NCBI GenBank assembly: GCA_047629975.1 | Contig: JBLHUT010000118.1 | Span: 1 to 10,379, forward strand | Reading direction: 5' to 3' | Source of the DNA: JBLHUT01 sp047629975 | Lineage (GTDB): Bacteria > Pseudomonadota > Alphaproteobacteria > Rhodobacterales > Rhodobacteraceae | Length of the DNA: 10,379 nucleotides | Part shown: positions 1 through 7,833 of the stretch, piece by piece | How the letters are laid out: every line of letters begins with the position of its first letter | Position numbering within the stretch: position 1 is the stretch's first letter | Position numbers and translations under genes: made by a program | The notes under the pieces: model-generated | The model's input: the letters and a program-made list of their open reading frames with translations, nothing else | Told to the model about the DNA's origin: nothing | The model's database searches: none

Positions 1-878
1 TGGCATGGTGGGCGTTGTCGGTCGGATACTGGCTGGCGCTGGCGATCTCGGTGCTGAACGCCGCCTTTGTGCTGCGCCTGTTCACGATCCAGCACGATTG
101 TGGCCACGGAGCATTCTTTAAAAACCGTCACGTCAGCGACTGGGTGGGGCGCGTTCTGGGTGTTTTGACGTTGACGCCTTATGACGTCTGGCGGCGAACC
201 CATTCGATTCACCACAGCGCAGCAGGCAATCTGGACAAGCGCGGCATCGGCGATGTTCACACACTTACGATTGCCGAGTTCAAGGCGCTTTCGGCACTGG
301 GACAGATGTCTTACCGTGTTTACCGGCACCCGCTTGTCATGTTCGGGCTTGGGCCAACGTATCTTTTCTTTATCCAGAACCGCCTTCCTCTGGGGCTGAT
401 GACAGCCGGTTGGCGGTACTGGATCAGTTCGATGGGCACCAATCTGGCTACATTTGCGGCTCTTGCGACGATCTTCTATTTTGGCGGCATCATGCCGATT
501 TTGCTGATCTTCCTCCCCTCGACCCTGATTGCGGCGTCCATCGGCGTGTGGCTGTTTTACGTCCAGCACCAGTTCGAGGAAACGAACTGGGACAATCAGG
601 AAGACTGGCAATTGCACGATTCCGCGCTTCACGGCAGCTCCCACTACGATCTGCCAGCAGTTCTTCGGTGGTTTACGGCTAATATTGGTGTGCACCACGT
701 GCATCACCTGTACAGCCGGATCCCGTTTTACCGCCTTCCCGAGGTTCTGCGCGATCACCGAAGCCTTGCGGAATCGCACCGGATGACCCTGATGGAGAGC
801 CTGCGCTGTGCACGCCTGCATTTGTGGGATGAAAAGGGCCGCAAACTTGTGTCCTTTGATCAGGTCCGCGCGCAGTAA
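1..878 (+). CDS. Membrane fatty acid desaturase (5' end cut by window)
   Basis: This is a di-iron integral-membrane acyl desaturase that would insert a double bond into fatty acyl chains of membrane lipids. The three histidine boxes are visible: HDCGH (codons at 93-107), HSIHH (201-215) and HHVHH (693-707). Hydrophobic stretches lie around the first box and at about 450-560, followed by FYVQHQFEETNW, which resembles omega-6/delta-12 acyl-lipid desaturases. The reading frame stays open through base 1, and the in-frame TTG at 15 has no role as a start, so the N-terminus lies outside the window; the first codon boundary is at base 3. The stop is TAA at 876-878. The exact regiospecificity and the acyl carrier (lipid, ACP or CoA) cannot be told from sequence. 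The family call is firm; the omega-6-like sub-assignment is from memory of the family and less sure. Confidence 0.9.
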   Translation, partial: AWWALSVGYWLALAISVLNAAFVLRLFTIQHDCGHGAFFKNRHVSDWVGRVLGVLTLTPYDVWRRTHSIHHSAAGNLDKRGIGDVHTLTIAEFKALSALGQMSYRVYRHPLVMFGLGPTYLFFIQNRLPLGLMTAGWRYWISSMGTNLATFAALATIFYFGGIMPILLIFLPSTLIAASIGVWLFYVQHQFEETNWDNQEDWQLHDSALHGSSHYDLPAVLRWFTANIGVHHVHHLYSRIPFYRLPEVLRDHRSLAESHRMTLMESLRCARLHLWDEKGRKLVSFDQVRAQ

Positions 879-899
879 ACCCTTGTGAGACGCCCGGCA

Positions 900-920
900 G
901 CGGCGCCTAATCGGCGCTGC
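900..920 (+). terminator. Possible terminator hairpin after the desaturase gene
   Basis: An 8-bp GC-rich stem (900-907 with 913-920, one G-U pair) closes a 5-base TAATC loop, 21 bases after the desaturase stop. No T-tract follows, so it may be a factor-assisted terminator or an RNA-stabilising hairpin and not a classical intrinsic terminator. Confidence 0.35.
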
Positions 921-987
921 ATAAACGATATCTAGTGGATATTGGCAAAAACTGGTGCATATCGGGTAGCTGGCCCTGCGCAAAGAG

Positions 988-1016
988 TTGACATAACGCT
1001 CTGCGTCGCCATCAAT
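988..1016 (+). promoter_or_regulatory. Candidate smc promoter
   Basis: A perfect TTGACA sits at 988-993. A weak -10-like ATCAAT follows at 1011-1016 with a 17-base spacer, which would give a leader of about 20 bases before the TTG start at 1043. The perfect -35 and the correct spacing support it; the poor -10 match keeps it tentative. The region 925-963 just upstream also holds three GATAT or ATATC elements, two of them forming a small inverted repeat (928-932 and 938-942). Confidence 0.45.
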
Positions 1017-1042
1017 ATGAACGCAACCGGAGAGGACCCCCG

Positions 1043-4000
1043 TTGCGATTTACCCGTTTACGACTCAATGGCTTCAAAAGCTTTGTCGATCCGACCGACC
1101 TGCTGATCTCGGACGGGTTGACCGGTGTTGTCGGGCCAAACGGCTGCGGCAAATCCAATCTGCTCGAGGCTCTGCGCTGGGTCATGGGCGAAAACCGCGC
1201 CTCGGCAATGCGTGGCGGCGGGATGGAAGATGTGATTTTTGCCGGCGCCGCCACCCGCCCTGCCCGAAATTTTGCCGAGGTCCAGCTTGTTCTGGACAAT
1301 TCAGAGCGTCTTGCCCCATCGGGTTTCAACGAGCTTGACCAGTTGGAGATCGTGCGCCGCATCACCCGCGATGCCGGTTCCGCTTACAAGGCAAACACGA
1401 AAGACGTGCGCGCCCGCGACATCCAGATGCTGTTCGCCGATGCCTCGACCGGGGCACATTCCCCCGCACTTGTCCGGCAGGGGCAGATATCTGAACTTAT
1501 CAACGCAAAACCGAAATCCCGCCGCCGTATCCTTGAAGAAGCCGCTGGCATCAGCGGGCTTTACCAACGGCGCCACGAAGCAGAATTGAAGCTGAACGGT
1601 GCCGAATCCAACCTCTTGCGGGTGGATGACATCATCGAACAACTGGCCAGCCAACTGGCACAGCTTGCGCGGCAGGCCCGACAGGCAACACGTTACCGGA
1701 CAATCGGGACCGAGTTGCGCCACGCCGAGGGTCTGCTGCTGTATCGCCGTTGGAGCGAAGCACGCGACGCGCGCGAAACCGCACAAACCGCGCTGCGCCA
1801 GTGCACGGTGCAAGCCTCCGCCGCAGAGCGCGCCGTAAGGGACGCCGAAACAGCGCGCACAACCGCCGATGCCACCCTGCCGGCGTTGCGCGAAGAAGAC
1901 GCGATCGCCGCGGCCGTTGTGCAAAGGCTCGGGGTCGAAATGTCTGCCTTGGGTGACGAGGACACCCGCGCAAGGACGGCCATCGAAACACTTTCCCGCC
2001 GGATCGAGCAAATGGGACGCGACATTGCCCGCGAAGACGCCCTGAACCGCGATGCCAGCGAAACTGTCGAACGACTGGAATGGGAGCAACGGGAGCTTTC
2101 AAAAGCCTCGGAGGGTCACGAAGACGCGCTGGATATGGCAACCGACGCAGCCCGCACAGCCGCCGACACCCTTAAGGGCGTCGAGGAAACCCTGTCAGAG
2201 CAAACCGAAGACGTCGCCCGTCTTGCGGCCCGTCACCAGTCGATCGAGCGCCAGCGGAACGAGGCCGCACAGGCCTTTGCGCACCAACGCGCTCAAGCCG
2301 CCCGCGCCAATGAGGTCGTTGCCCTTGCACAGGCCCATTCGCAAGACGCCGCAGACAACGCAGCACAGGCAATTGCCCGCCAGACAGAGGCGTCAGCGGC
2401 AGCACAGGCAGCCGAAGCCGCACTTCAACAGGCCGACGAGGCCCGCAACCGGACAGCCGCACTTGAGGCCAACGCCCGTGCCGAACGCTCTGTTGCCGAA
2501 GGCGAGGCCGGGGCGTTGCGCGCCGAGGTTAACGCGCTGATGCGGCTCGTCGCACGCGAGGCAGGCGAAGGAACACAGGTGCTTGATCAACTCACGGTGG
2601 ATCGGGGCTATGAAATCGCGCTTGGGGCCGCCCTTGCCGATGATCTGCGTGCGCCTGCCGTAACCGATGACGAGATGTCAGGTTGGGCTGGCTTGCCGGA
2701 TTATGCCCACGTGCAACCGTTGCCTGACGGGGTTACGCCCCTTAGCGATCACATTCAGGTACCACCCGTGCTGGTGCGGCGCATGGCACAGGTCGGATTG
2801 GTCGCACGCAAAGACGGCCCACGCTTGCAAGCAACGCTCGGGCCGGGGCAACACATCGTGTCTGTCGAAGGGGACCTGTGGCGGTGGGACGGACTCCGCG
2901 CGCGTGCAGAGGATGCGCCATCCGCCGCGGCCCTGCGGCTGCAACAGTTGAACCGGTTGGTGATGCTCAAACGCGATCTCGAAGACAGCAGCGCACGCGC
3001 CGCCGGTGCCACACAGGCGCACGAGGTTCTGACCCACGCACTTGCAACCTGTACCGATGCGGATAAAGCGGCCCGTCAGGCCCGCCGCGACGCAGACACC
3101 GCCGTCGCCGAAGCCAGTCGCGCCCTGAGCCGCGCAGAAAGCGAACATACCATGGCCCAGACGCGGCTCGAGACAGCCGGGCTTGCCGTCGTCCGCCACA
3201 CGGACGAGGCCGAGAGTGCGCAGGAACGGCTGCTGGAAACCGAAGCCGATGCCGCCGAGTTGCCAGACCTGTCTGCCGCGCGGGCCGGTATCGAGGACGC
3301 AAAACACGCTGTCGACGATGCCCGCCGCGCGATGATGGCGCAACGTGGCGCACAAGACGAGTTGCGCCGCACGGGTGAGGCCAGAACGCGCCGGCGTCAG
3401 CAAATCACCAAAGAAATCAGCGGCTGGCGCGAACGACTTTCGACGGCATCCAGCCGGTCGACCGAACTGGACGGGCGGATGGCAGCCGCGCAAAGCGACC
3501 TTGCAAAGGCCCAAGCCGCCCCCTTGGAGATCGACAGCCGGCGGAGGAAACTGGCCACCGCCCTTGATACGGCCACCACCCGCCGGCAGACCGCCGCCGA
3601 CGCGTTGGTCACGGGCGAGACCACTTTGCGCACCGCACAGATGACAGAACGCGACGCAAACGCCGTTGCATCGACCCTGCGCGAGGGGCGCGCGGCAGCA
3701 CAGGCACGATTTGAGGCCGCTGACCAAACGCTAACAGCCGCCCGCGCACGGATTCACGAAGACCAGGGCGCAACGCCCGAGACGCTTTTGCAACAACTGG
3801 ACGCCGATCCCGATGCGTTGCCACAATCAGAGGTGATCGAGGCTGACATTTTGCGGCTCAGGCGCAGTCGCGATGCGCTGGGGTCTGTCAACCTTCGGGC
3901 GGAGGAGGATGCCACCGAAGTTCAGACAGAGCACGATCTGCTGGTCTCAGAGAAGGCCGATCTTGAATCGGCTATCGCCACGCTGCGCGCAGGTATTGCG

Positions 4001-4498
4001 GGGCTCAATAAAGAAGGGCGCGAACGGTTGTTAACGGCCTTCGAGCAGGTGAACACAAACTTTTCTACCCTGTTCACCCACCTGTTCGGCGGCGGCGAGG
4101 CAAAGCTAGTTCTGGTTGAAAGCGACGATCCTCTGGAAGCCGGTCTGGAGATTTTATGTCAGCCGCCGGGTAAGAAGCTGAGCACACTTTCGTTGCTGTC
4201 GGGAGGAGAGCAAACCCTGACGGCACTGGCGCTTATTTTTGCTGTTTTCCTTGCCAATCCTGCACCGATTTGTGTGCTGGACGAGGTTGATGCGCCTTTG
4301 GATGATGCCAATGTTACGCGATTCTGCGACCTATTGGATGAAATGACCCGTCGGACCGACACGCGTTTTTTGATCATCACCCATCACGCTATTACGATGA
4401 GCAGAATGGACAGGCTTTTCGGGGTCACGATGCAAGAACAAGGTGTTAGTCAACTTGTCTCTGTCGACCTCAAAAAGGCCACTGCGATGGTTGCCTGA
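1043..4498 (+). CDS. smc: Chromosome segregation ATPase SMC
   Basis: This is the core ATPase of bacterial condensin, which with ScpA and ScpB compacts and separates sister chromosomes by loop extrusion. It has 1151 residues, the usual length for bacterial SMC. The N-terminal head has Walker A GPNGCGKS at residues 31-38 and a Q-loop region VRQGQISELINAKPKSRR from residue 144. Two long Ala/Arg/Glu-rich coiled-coil arms follow, about 165-515 and 630-990. A central domain lies near 522-620, and the C-terminal head has signature LSGGEQ (1052-1057) and Walker B VLDEVD (1078-1083). The start is TTG at 1043: the protein then begins MRFTRLRLNGFKSF, exactly the SMC N-terminus, and AGAGGA at 1031-1036 is a well-placed ribosome binding site 6 bases away. 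The central region lacks a recognisable canonical hinge motif and ends in WRWDG (613-617). No scpA or scpB is seen in the window. Several long antisense open frames across the gene are GC-skew shadows. Confidence 0.97.
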   Translation: MRFTRLRLNGFKSFVDPTDLLISDGLTGVVGPNGCGKSNLLEALRWVMGENRASAMRGGGMEDVIFAGAATRPARNFAEVQLVLDNSERLAPSGFNELDQLEIVRRITRDAGSAYKANTKDVRARDIQMLFADASTGAHSPALVRQGQISELINAKPKSRRRILEEAAGISGLYQRRHEAELKLNGAESNLLRVDDIIEQLASQLAQLARQARQATRYRTIGTELRHAEGLLLYRRWSEARDARETAQTALRQCTVQASAAERAVRDAETARTTADATLPALREEDAIAAAVVQRLGVEMSALGDEDTRARTAIETLSRRIEQMGRDIAREDALNRDASETVERLEWEQRELSKASEGHEDALDMATDAARTAADTLKGVEETLSEQTEDVARLAARHQSIERQRNEAAQAFAHQRAQAARANEVVALAQAHSQDAADNAAQAIARQTEASAAAQAAEAALQQADEARNRTAALEANARAERSVAEGEAGALRAEVNALMRLVAREAGEGTQVLDQLTVDRGYEIALGAALADDLRAPAVTDDEMSGWAGLPDYAHVQPLPDGVTPLSDHIQVPPVLVRRMAQVGLVARKDGPRLQATLGPGQHIVSVEGDLWRWDGLRARAEDAPSAAALRLQQLNRLVMLKRDLEDSSARAAGATQAHEVLTHALATCTDADKAARQARRDADTAVAEASRALSRAESEHTMAQTRLETAGLAVVRHTDEAESAQERLLETEADAAELPDLSAARAGIEDAKHAVDDARRAMMAQRGAQDELRRTGEARTRRRQQITKEISGWRERLSTASSRSTELDGRMAAAQSDLAKAQAAPLEIDSRRRKLATALDTATTRRQTAADALVTGETTLRTAQMTERDANAVASTLREGRAAAQARFEAADQTLTAARARIHEDQGATPETLLQQLDADPDALPQSEVIEADILRLRRSRDALGSVNLRAEEDATEVQTEHDLLVSEKADLESAIATLRAGIAGLNKEGRERLLTAFEQVNTNFSTLFTHLFGGGEAKLVLVESDDPLEAGLEILCQPPGKKLSTLSLLSGGEQTLTALALIFAVFLANPAPICVLDEVDAPLDDANVTRFCDLLDEMTRRTDTRFLIITHHAITMSRMDRLFGVTMQEQGVSQLVSVDLKKATAMVA

Positions 4499-4620
4499 GG
4501 GCATCAAAAATTTCACCAAAGCTGTCGCAAGCAAGTTCTTTCATCGGCCTTCGGTTCACAGAGCCAAAAGGCTCCCGCCCGTTACCGGACAGTCAAGAAT
4601 GCCCGGTGCCCGTTGGGCCC

Positions 4621-4644
4621 GGCAGGCGGGCAAGCCCGCCTGCC
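4621..4644. terminator. Strong hairpin between convergent smc and lytic transglycosylase genes
   Basis: A perfect 10-bp GC-rich stem (4621-4630 with 4635-4644) encloses CAAG, whose outer C and G can also pair. It lies in the 193-base gap between two converging genes, where a bidirectional terminator is expected. There is no T-tract on either side. Weaker hairpins surround it: GAGCC-AAAA-GGCTC at 4561-4574, ACCGG/CCGGT at 4584-4607, and CTGCGC/GCGCAG at 4647-4671. I see no gene in this gap. Confidence 0.5.
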
Positions 4645-4691
4645 CGCTGCGCGGGGAAAAGTGCTGCGCAGACCTGTTTATTCCCTGTACC

Positions 4692-5864
4692 CTATAACTT
4701 ATTCAGCAGTTCAGGTGTCGGCCACGCGTCAGCGGGCATGCGCAACCGCTTTTGCTCCATTTGAACAGCCGACCGGGTTTTTGCGCCCAAGATGCCATCC
4801 ACCTTGCCCACGTCATATCCGCGGGTTTTCAAGCGGGTCTGGAGTGTTTTCATCTGTGCATCCGACAACCCCGTCGCGGGCGCCCTTGGGTCATAGACAG
4901 GCGCACCCGACAGCCGCGTGGCAAAATAGGCAGCCGTAGTCACGTAGACAAAACTCTGGTTCCATTCGAAATACACATTGAAGTTCGGATACACGAGAAA
5001 GGCAGGACCATCCTTGCCTTGAGGCAGCAGAACCGACGCGGCAAGCGATTTTTGCGCCAGTGACCCGCTGCGTGCCGAAACCCCGAGTCGCGCCCATTCA
5101 CGCACCGTTTTCGTTGTTTGCAATCCGCTTTCGCCCCAGTCGAAACCGGACGGCACGCGCACTTCCTGTAACCATGGCTCATTGGCGCGCCAACCAAGCC
5201 CCTTGAGCATCTTTGCCCCCGACAACAAGGCATCCGGCGCGGAGGTCTTGAGGCGGACCTTGCCGTCGCCATCCCCGTCGACGCCGTTGGTCAGAATGTC
5301 CTCGGGCAGCATCTGAACCATTCCGATCTCTCCGGCCCATGCGCCTTTGGTCGTGGCGGGGTCAAAGTCTCCGCGCTCGAAAAGTTCAAGTGCGGCAAAT
5401 ATCTGTGGCCGAAACAGGCCCGGACGGCGGCAATCATGGCTCAGGGTGACAAGGCTGTTCAGGGTATTGAACTCACCCTGGACCGCGCCAAAATCCGTCT
5501 CAAGCGCCCAGAACGCCAGCAAGACACCCGCTGGCACCCCATAATCCTGCTCGGCACGGGCAAAGACGCTGGCATATTTGCGCGCATTCGAGGTGCCGTT
5601 GTTCATTCGGTTCTGGCTGATGACCCGCTTGGAGAAATCGAGGAATGCCATTTTGAACACCCCTTGGGAGCGATCCGCCCTCAGGACCTTGGGATCTTGT
5701 CGTACAGGCGCAAAGAACGTGTTGACCGACCGCTTGCTATGCCCGCTGGCAACCGCCTCGGATTTAAGGGCCGAGACGAAACCGTCAAACGCACCACCGC
5801 ACGGCGTCTTTGCCTGTGCCGGAAGCGCCAAAACGCTTGCAATAAGAAGAAGGATGAGGCGCAT
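4692..5864 (-). CDS. Lytic murein transglycosylase, MltB type, with peptidoglycan-binding domain
   Basis: A periplasmic enzyme that cleaves the MurNAc-GlcNAc bond of peptidoglycan to leave 1,6-anhydro ends, used in wall remodelling. It has 390 residues. A signal peptide is visible at 1-18 (LALPAQA, then K), with no lipobox, so it should be soluble and not a lipoprotein. The SLT_2/MltB catalytic domain spans about 25-325. The catalytic glutamate is probably E122 in FWALETDFG, and GEIGMVQMLPEDIL (179-192) matches the family substrate-groove motif. DGDGDG from residue 196, followed by KVRLKTSAPDA, matches the EF-hand-like calcium loop known in E. coli Slt35/MltB. A PG_binding_1 domain lies at about 333-390 (LQTRLKTRGYDVGKVDGILG). 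ATG at 5864 has GGAG (complement of 5874-5877) 9 bases upstream. It lies 101 bases after cbiB on the same strand and may have its own promoter. The family call is firm; the exact mlt class is less so. Confidence 0.93.
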   Translation of the reverse strand: MRLILLLIASVLALPAQAKTPCGGAFDGFVSALKSEAVASGHSKRSVNTFFAPVRQDPKVLRADRSQGVFKMAFLDFSKRVISQNRMNNGTSNARKYASVFARAEQDYGVPAGVLLAFWALETDFGAVQGEFNTLNSLVTLSHDCRRPGLFRPQIFAALELFERGDFDPATTKGAWAGEIGMVQMLPEDILTNGVDGDGDGKVRLKTSAPDALLSGAKMLKGLGWRANEPWLQEVRVPSGFDWGESGLQTTKTVREWARLGVSARSGSLAQKSLAASVLLPQGKDGPAFLVYPNFNVYFEWNQSFVYVTTAAYFATRLSGAPVYDPRAPATGLSDAQMKTLQTRLKTRGYDVGKVDGILGAKTRSAVQMEQKRLRMPADAWPTPELLNKL

Positions 5865-5894
5865 GGAACAAGTCTCCGCAGTGGGTCAGCCTTT

Positions 5895-5922
5895 AGGGTA
5901 GCAGCGCAGGCATCTGTGACAA
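5895..5922 (-). promoter_or_regulatory. Candidate promoter of the lytic transglycosylase gene
   Basis: Read on the minus strand, TTGTCA (complement of 5917-5922, 5 of 6 to the -35 consensus) is followed after 16 bases by TACCCT (complement of 5895-5900, 3 of 6 to the -10 consensus). It would start transcription about 25 bases before the ATG at 5864. Two direct copies of GCAGGCAT (5906-5913 and 5923-5930 on the plus strand) overlap or flank these elements. Confidence 0.3.
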
Positions 5923-5965
5923 GCAGGCATTTCCACACAAACCGGATCTGCCGATGCAGCCTGCG

Positions 5966-6880
5966 TCACAGGGTAAGCAGGCAAAGCACACCGATCAGCG
6001 CCACCATAAATGCCCAACTGCGCCAAAGCGCACGAACCGCGGCAACAATCTGGAGCGGACCAATATCATGCTGCCCTTCCGGGTGGACAAACGCAAAGGG
6101 TTGCATCCGCCCTTCGTAGGATCGCGGCCCCGACAAGGCAACGTCAAGGCTCTGGGCCATTGCGGCTTCGGGCCAGCCCGCGTTGGGCGAACGGTGCAGC
6201 GGCGCATCGCGGCAGATCGCCGTCCACTGTCCGATCACCCCGTGCGTGATCGCGATCAAAACCGCCGTTAGCCGCGCAGGGACCCAGTTGAGCACATCAT
6301 CGAACCGTGCCGAGGCCCAACCGAACAAAAGATGCCGCGGTGTGCGGTATCCGATCATGCTATCGGCAGTATTCGTCATTTTATAGATCATCAAGCCGGG
6401 CAAACCACCAACCAGAAACCAGAAGACGGGCGCCACAACCCCGTCGCCAAAATTTTCGGCAGCGCTTTCAATGGCGGCGCGGGCAATGCCCGGCTCTGTC
6501 AACTCTGCCGTGTCGCGCCCCACGATCATCGCTACGGACCGGCGTCCGGGCACGACGCCAAAGCGCAAGGCATCTGCGACGGCGCGCACGTGGTCGACCA
6601 GACTGCGCTGTGCCAAAAGAACCGCTGTAAGCAGCACTTCGGGCACCCAGTGCAGGCTGAACACCCATCCCACACCCCCTGCGGCCAGAACCAGCACCGC
6701 ACAAGAAAGGCTGCCCTTGATACGGCGCGCAGGACCACGGTTGAACGTGTTATCCATCCACTTCACAGCATTGCCCATCAGCACGGCAGGATGCGGCGCA
6801 CGGGACCACAGCCATTTCGGCTCGCCCAAAACCGCATCCAGCAGCAAAGCCACCAACAGGATCAGCGGGCTGCCGGTCAT
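5966..6880 (-). CDS. cbiB: Adenosylcobinamide-phosphate synthase (CbiB/CobD type)
   Basis: An inner-membrane enzyme of late cobalamin synthesis that joins adenosylcobyric acid to (R)-1-amino-2-propanol O-phosphate (or the free amine), giving adenosylcobinamide phosphate. It has 304 residues, the usual length. Family motifs are clear: LLLDAVLGEP (12-21), HPAVLMGNAVKWMD (30-43), GRDTAEL (121-127), ESAAENFGDGVVAP (138-151), YKMTNTADSMIGYRTPR (166-182) and NWVPARLTAVLIA (198-210). Hydrophobic segments lie near 5-18, 58-90, 148-168, 203-215 and at the C-terminus (VGVLCLLTL-like tail). The ATG at 6880 overlaps the stop of the upstream cobC by 4 bases (ATGA), and GAGG (complement of 6891-6894) sits 10 bases upstream inside cobC. 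The gene is called cobD in Pseudomonas/Rhizobium naming and cbiB in Salmonella naming. It is the last gene of the operon DUF1636-cobC-cbiB, and its substrate is the product of the cobC enzyme. Confidence 0.95.
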   Translation of the reverse strand: MTGSPLILLVALLLDAVLGEPKWLWSRAPHPAVLMGNAVKWMDNTFNRGPARRIKGSLSCAVLVLAAGGVGWVFSLHWVPEVLLTAVLLAQRSLVDHVRAVADALRFGVVPGRRSVAMIVGRDTAELTEPGIARAAIESAAENFGDGVVAPVFWFLVGGLPGLMIYKMTNTADSMIGYRTPRHLLFGWASARFDDVLNWVPARLTAVLIAITHGVIGQWTAICRDAPLHRSPNAGWPEAAMAQSLDVALSGPRSYEGRMQPFAFVHPEGQHDIGPLQIVAAVRALWRSWAFMVALIGVLCLLTL

Positions 6881-7833
6881 GCCAGCGCCGCCTCAAGCTG
6901 CGCCCAACCAGCCGCCGTTCCGGGCAAGCCAAGCCGCAGCCAGCGCGCAGAATAGGGAAAGATCCGGCTCAGGATGTGCGCGCGGCATAATCTGTCGTGC
7001 CAGCACGCCGCATCAACCGTATCATAAAGCCGGAAAAGCGTGGTGCCACCGATACATCCGACACCAGCATCCGCCATGATGCGGTCCAACCGTGCGGCAT
7101 CCGCCGATAGTCGCACGCGCGTGGCCTGCGCCCAAACCGGATCGTTCAGCGCAACTGCGCCGACATGCAACGCAGGGCCCGACACCGGCCACGGGCCCAG
7201 CGCCTCTCGCAAGGGGGCCACGGTTTCGGGCAGCCCGATCGCAAATCCAAGCCGGACCCCCGCCAACCCCCAGAACTTGCCAAAGCTTTTGAGCACAATT
7301 CGCCCCGGCATCCCCGCATGAGCCAGCAGGGTTTCATCCGGCGTCACATCGCAAAAGCTCTCGTCGATGATACACAACCCCGAATCCGGTAATTCACGGG
7401 CCTGCCAAAGCCGGCCATCAGGGTTGTTGGGATGCACGCAAACCCACGCATCAGCCCTCTCGACAGCCTGTGGATCATGCACCCGCCAGCCGCTGGCCTG
7501 AAACGCCGCCAGATGTTCATTGTAGGTCGGTTGGGCCACAGCCACGGCACCACGCGCCGCCAAGCCCGGCATCCGCGCAATCAAGGCCGAGGCCCCCGGC
7601 GCCGCGATTACCGCCAGATGCGCAGGCACGTTCCAAAAGCCCCGTGCCGCCGCCTCGAGCGTTTCCTGCGCTGCCCTGTCGGGCAGGCTGTTCCAGCTTT
7701 CAACAGGCAGTTCGGGAACCGGATAAGGCACAGGGTTTATGCCGGTAGACAGGTCAAGCCAGGCTTGCCGTTGTCCACCCCATTTCGCGATAGCCGCGTC
7801 AATGCCGCCCCCGTGATCGCGTGTCGTGTTCAT
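6877..7833 (-). CDS. cobC: Threonine-phosphate decarboxylase, PLP-dependent (CobC-like; CobD in Salmonella)
   Basis: A fold-type I aminotransferase-like PLP enzyme that decarboxylates L-threonine O-3-phosphate to (R)-1-amino-2-propanol O-2-phosphate, the linker that CbiB attaches to the corrin ring. It has 318 residues. HGGGIDAA (7-14) and WLDLSTGINPVPYP (25-38) are the typical CobC/CobD opening. APGASALIARMP (78-89) resembles the phosphate-cup region. HPNNPDG (134-140) and IIDESF (155-160) supply the PLP-contacting Asn and Asp. The Schiff-base lysine is K186 in LKSFGKFWGLAGVRLGF, and WLRLGLPG (298-305) holds the carboxylate-binding arginine. The start is ATG at 7833, which overlaps the DUF1636 stop by 4 bases (ATGA). 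The frame is open farther upstream to 8058, but that stretch lies inside the DUF1636 gene and has no family similarity. No Shine-Dalgarno is seen, so translation is probably coupled. The 3' end overlaps cbiB by 4 bases. Confidence 0.94.
   Translation of the reverse strand: MNTTRDHGGGIDAAIAKWGGQRQAWLDLSTGINPVPYPVPELPVESWNSLPDRAAQETLEAAARGFWNVPAHLAVIAAPGASALIARMPGLAARGAVAVAQPTYNEHLAAFQASGWRVHDPQAVERADAWVCVHPNNPDGRLWQARELPDSGLCIIDESFCDVTPDETLLAHAGMPGRIVLKSFGKFWGLAGVRLGFAIGLPETVAPLREALGPWPVSGPALHVGAVALNDPVWAQATRVRLSADAARLDRIMADAGVGCIGGTTLFRLYDTVDAACWHDRLCRAHILSRIFPYSARWLRLGLPGTAAGWAQLEAALA

Noticed and set aside
15..17. TTG at 15 as the start of the desaturase
   Set aside because: The frame is open back to base 1 and the first histidine box would lie too close to this start; the gene is simply cut by the window edge.
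1301..2089. A 262-residue antisense open frame inside smc
   Set aside because: Same reason: codon-bias shadow of a GC-rich gene and no domain seen.
2678..3727. A 349-residue antisense open frame inside smc
   Set aside because: It is composed of Gly, Arg, Cys and Pro-rich low-information sequence produced by GC-rich codons of the coiled-coil gene, with no recognisable domain or ribosome binding site.
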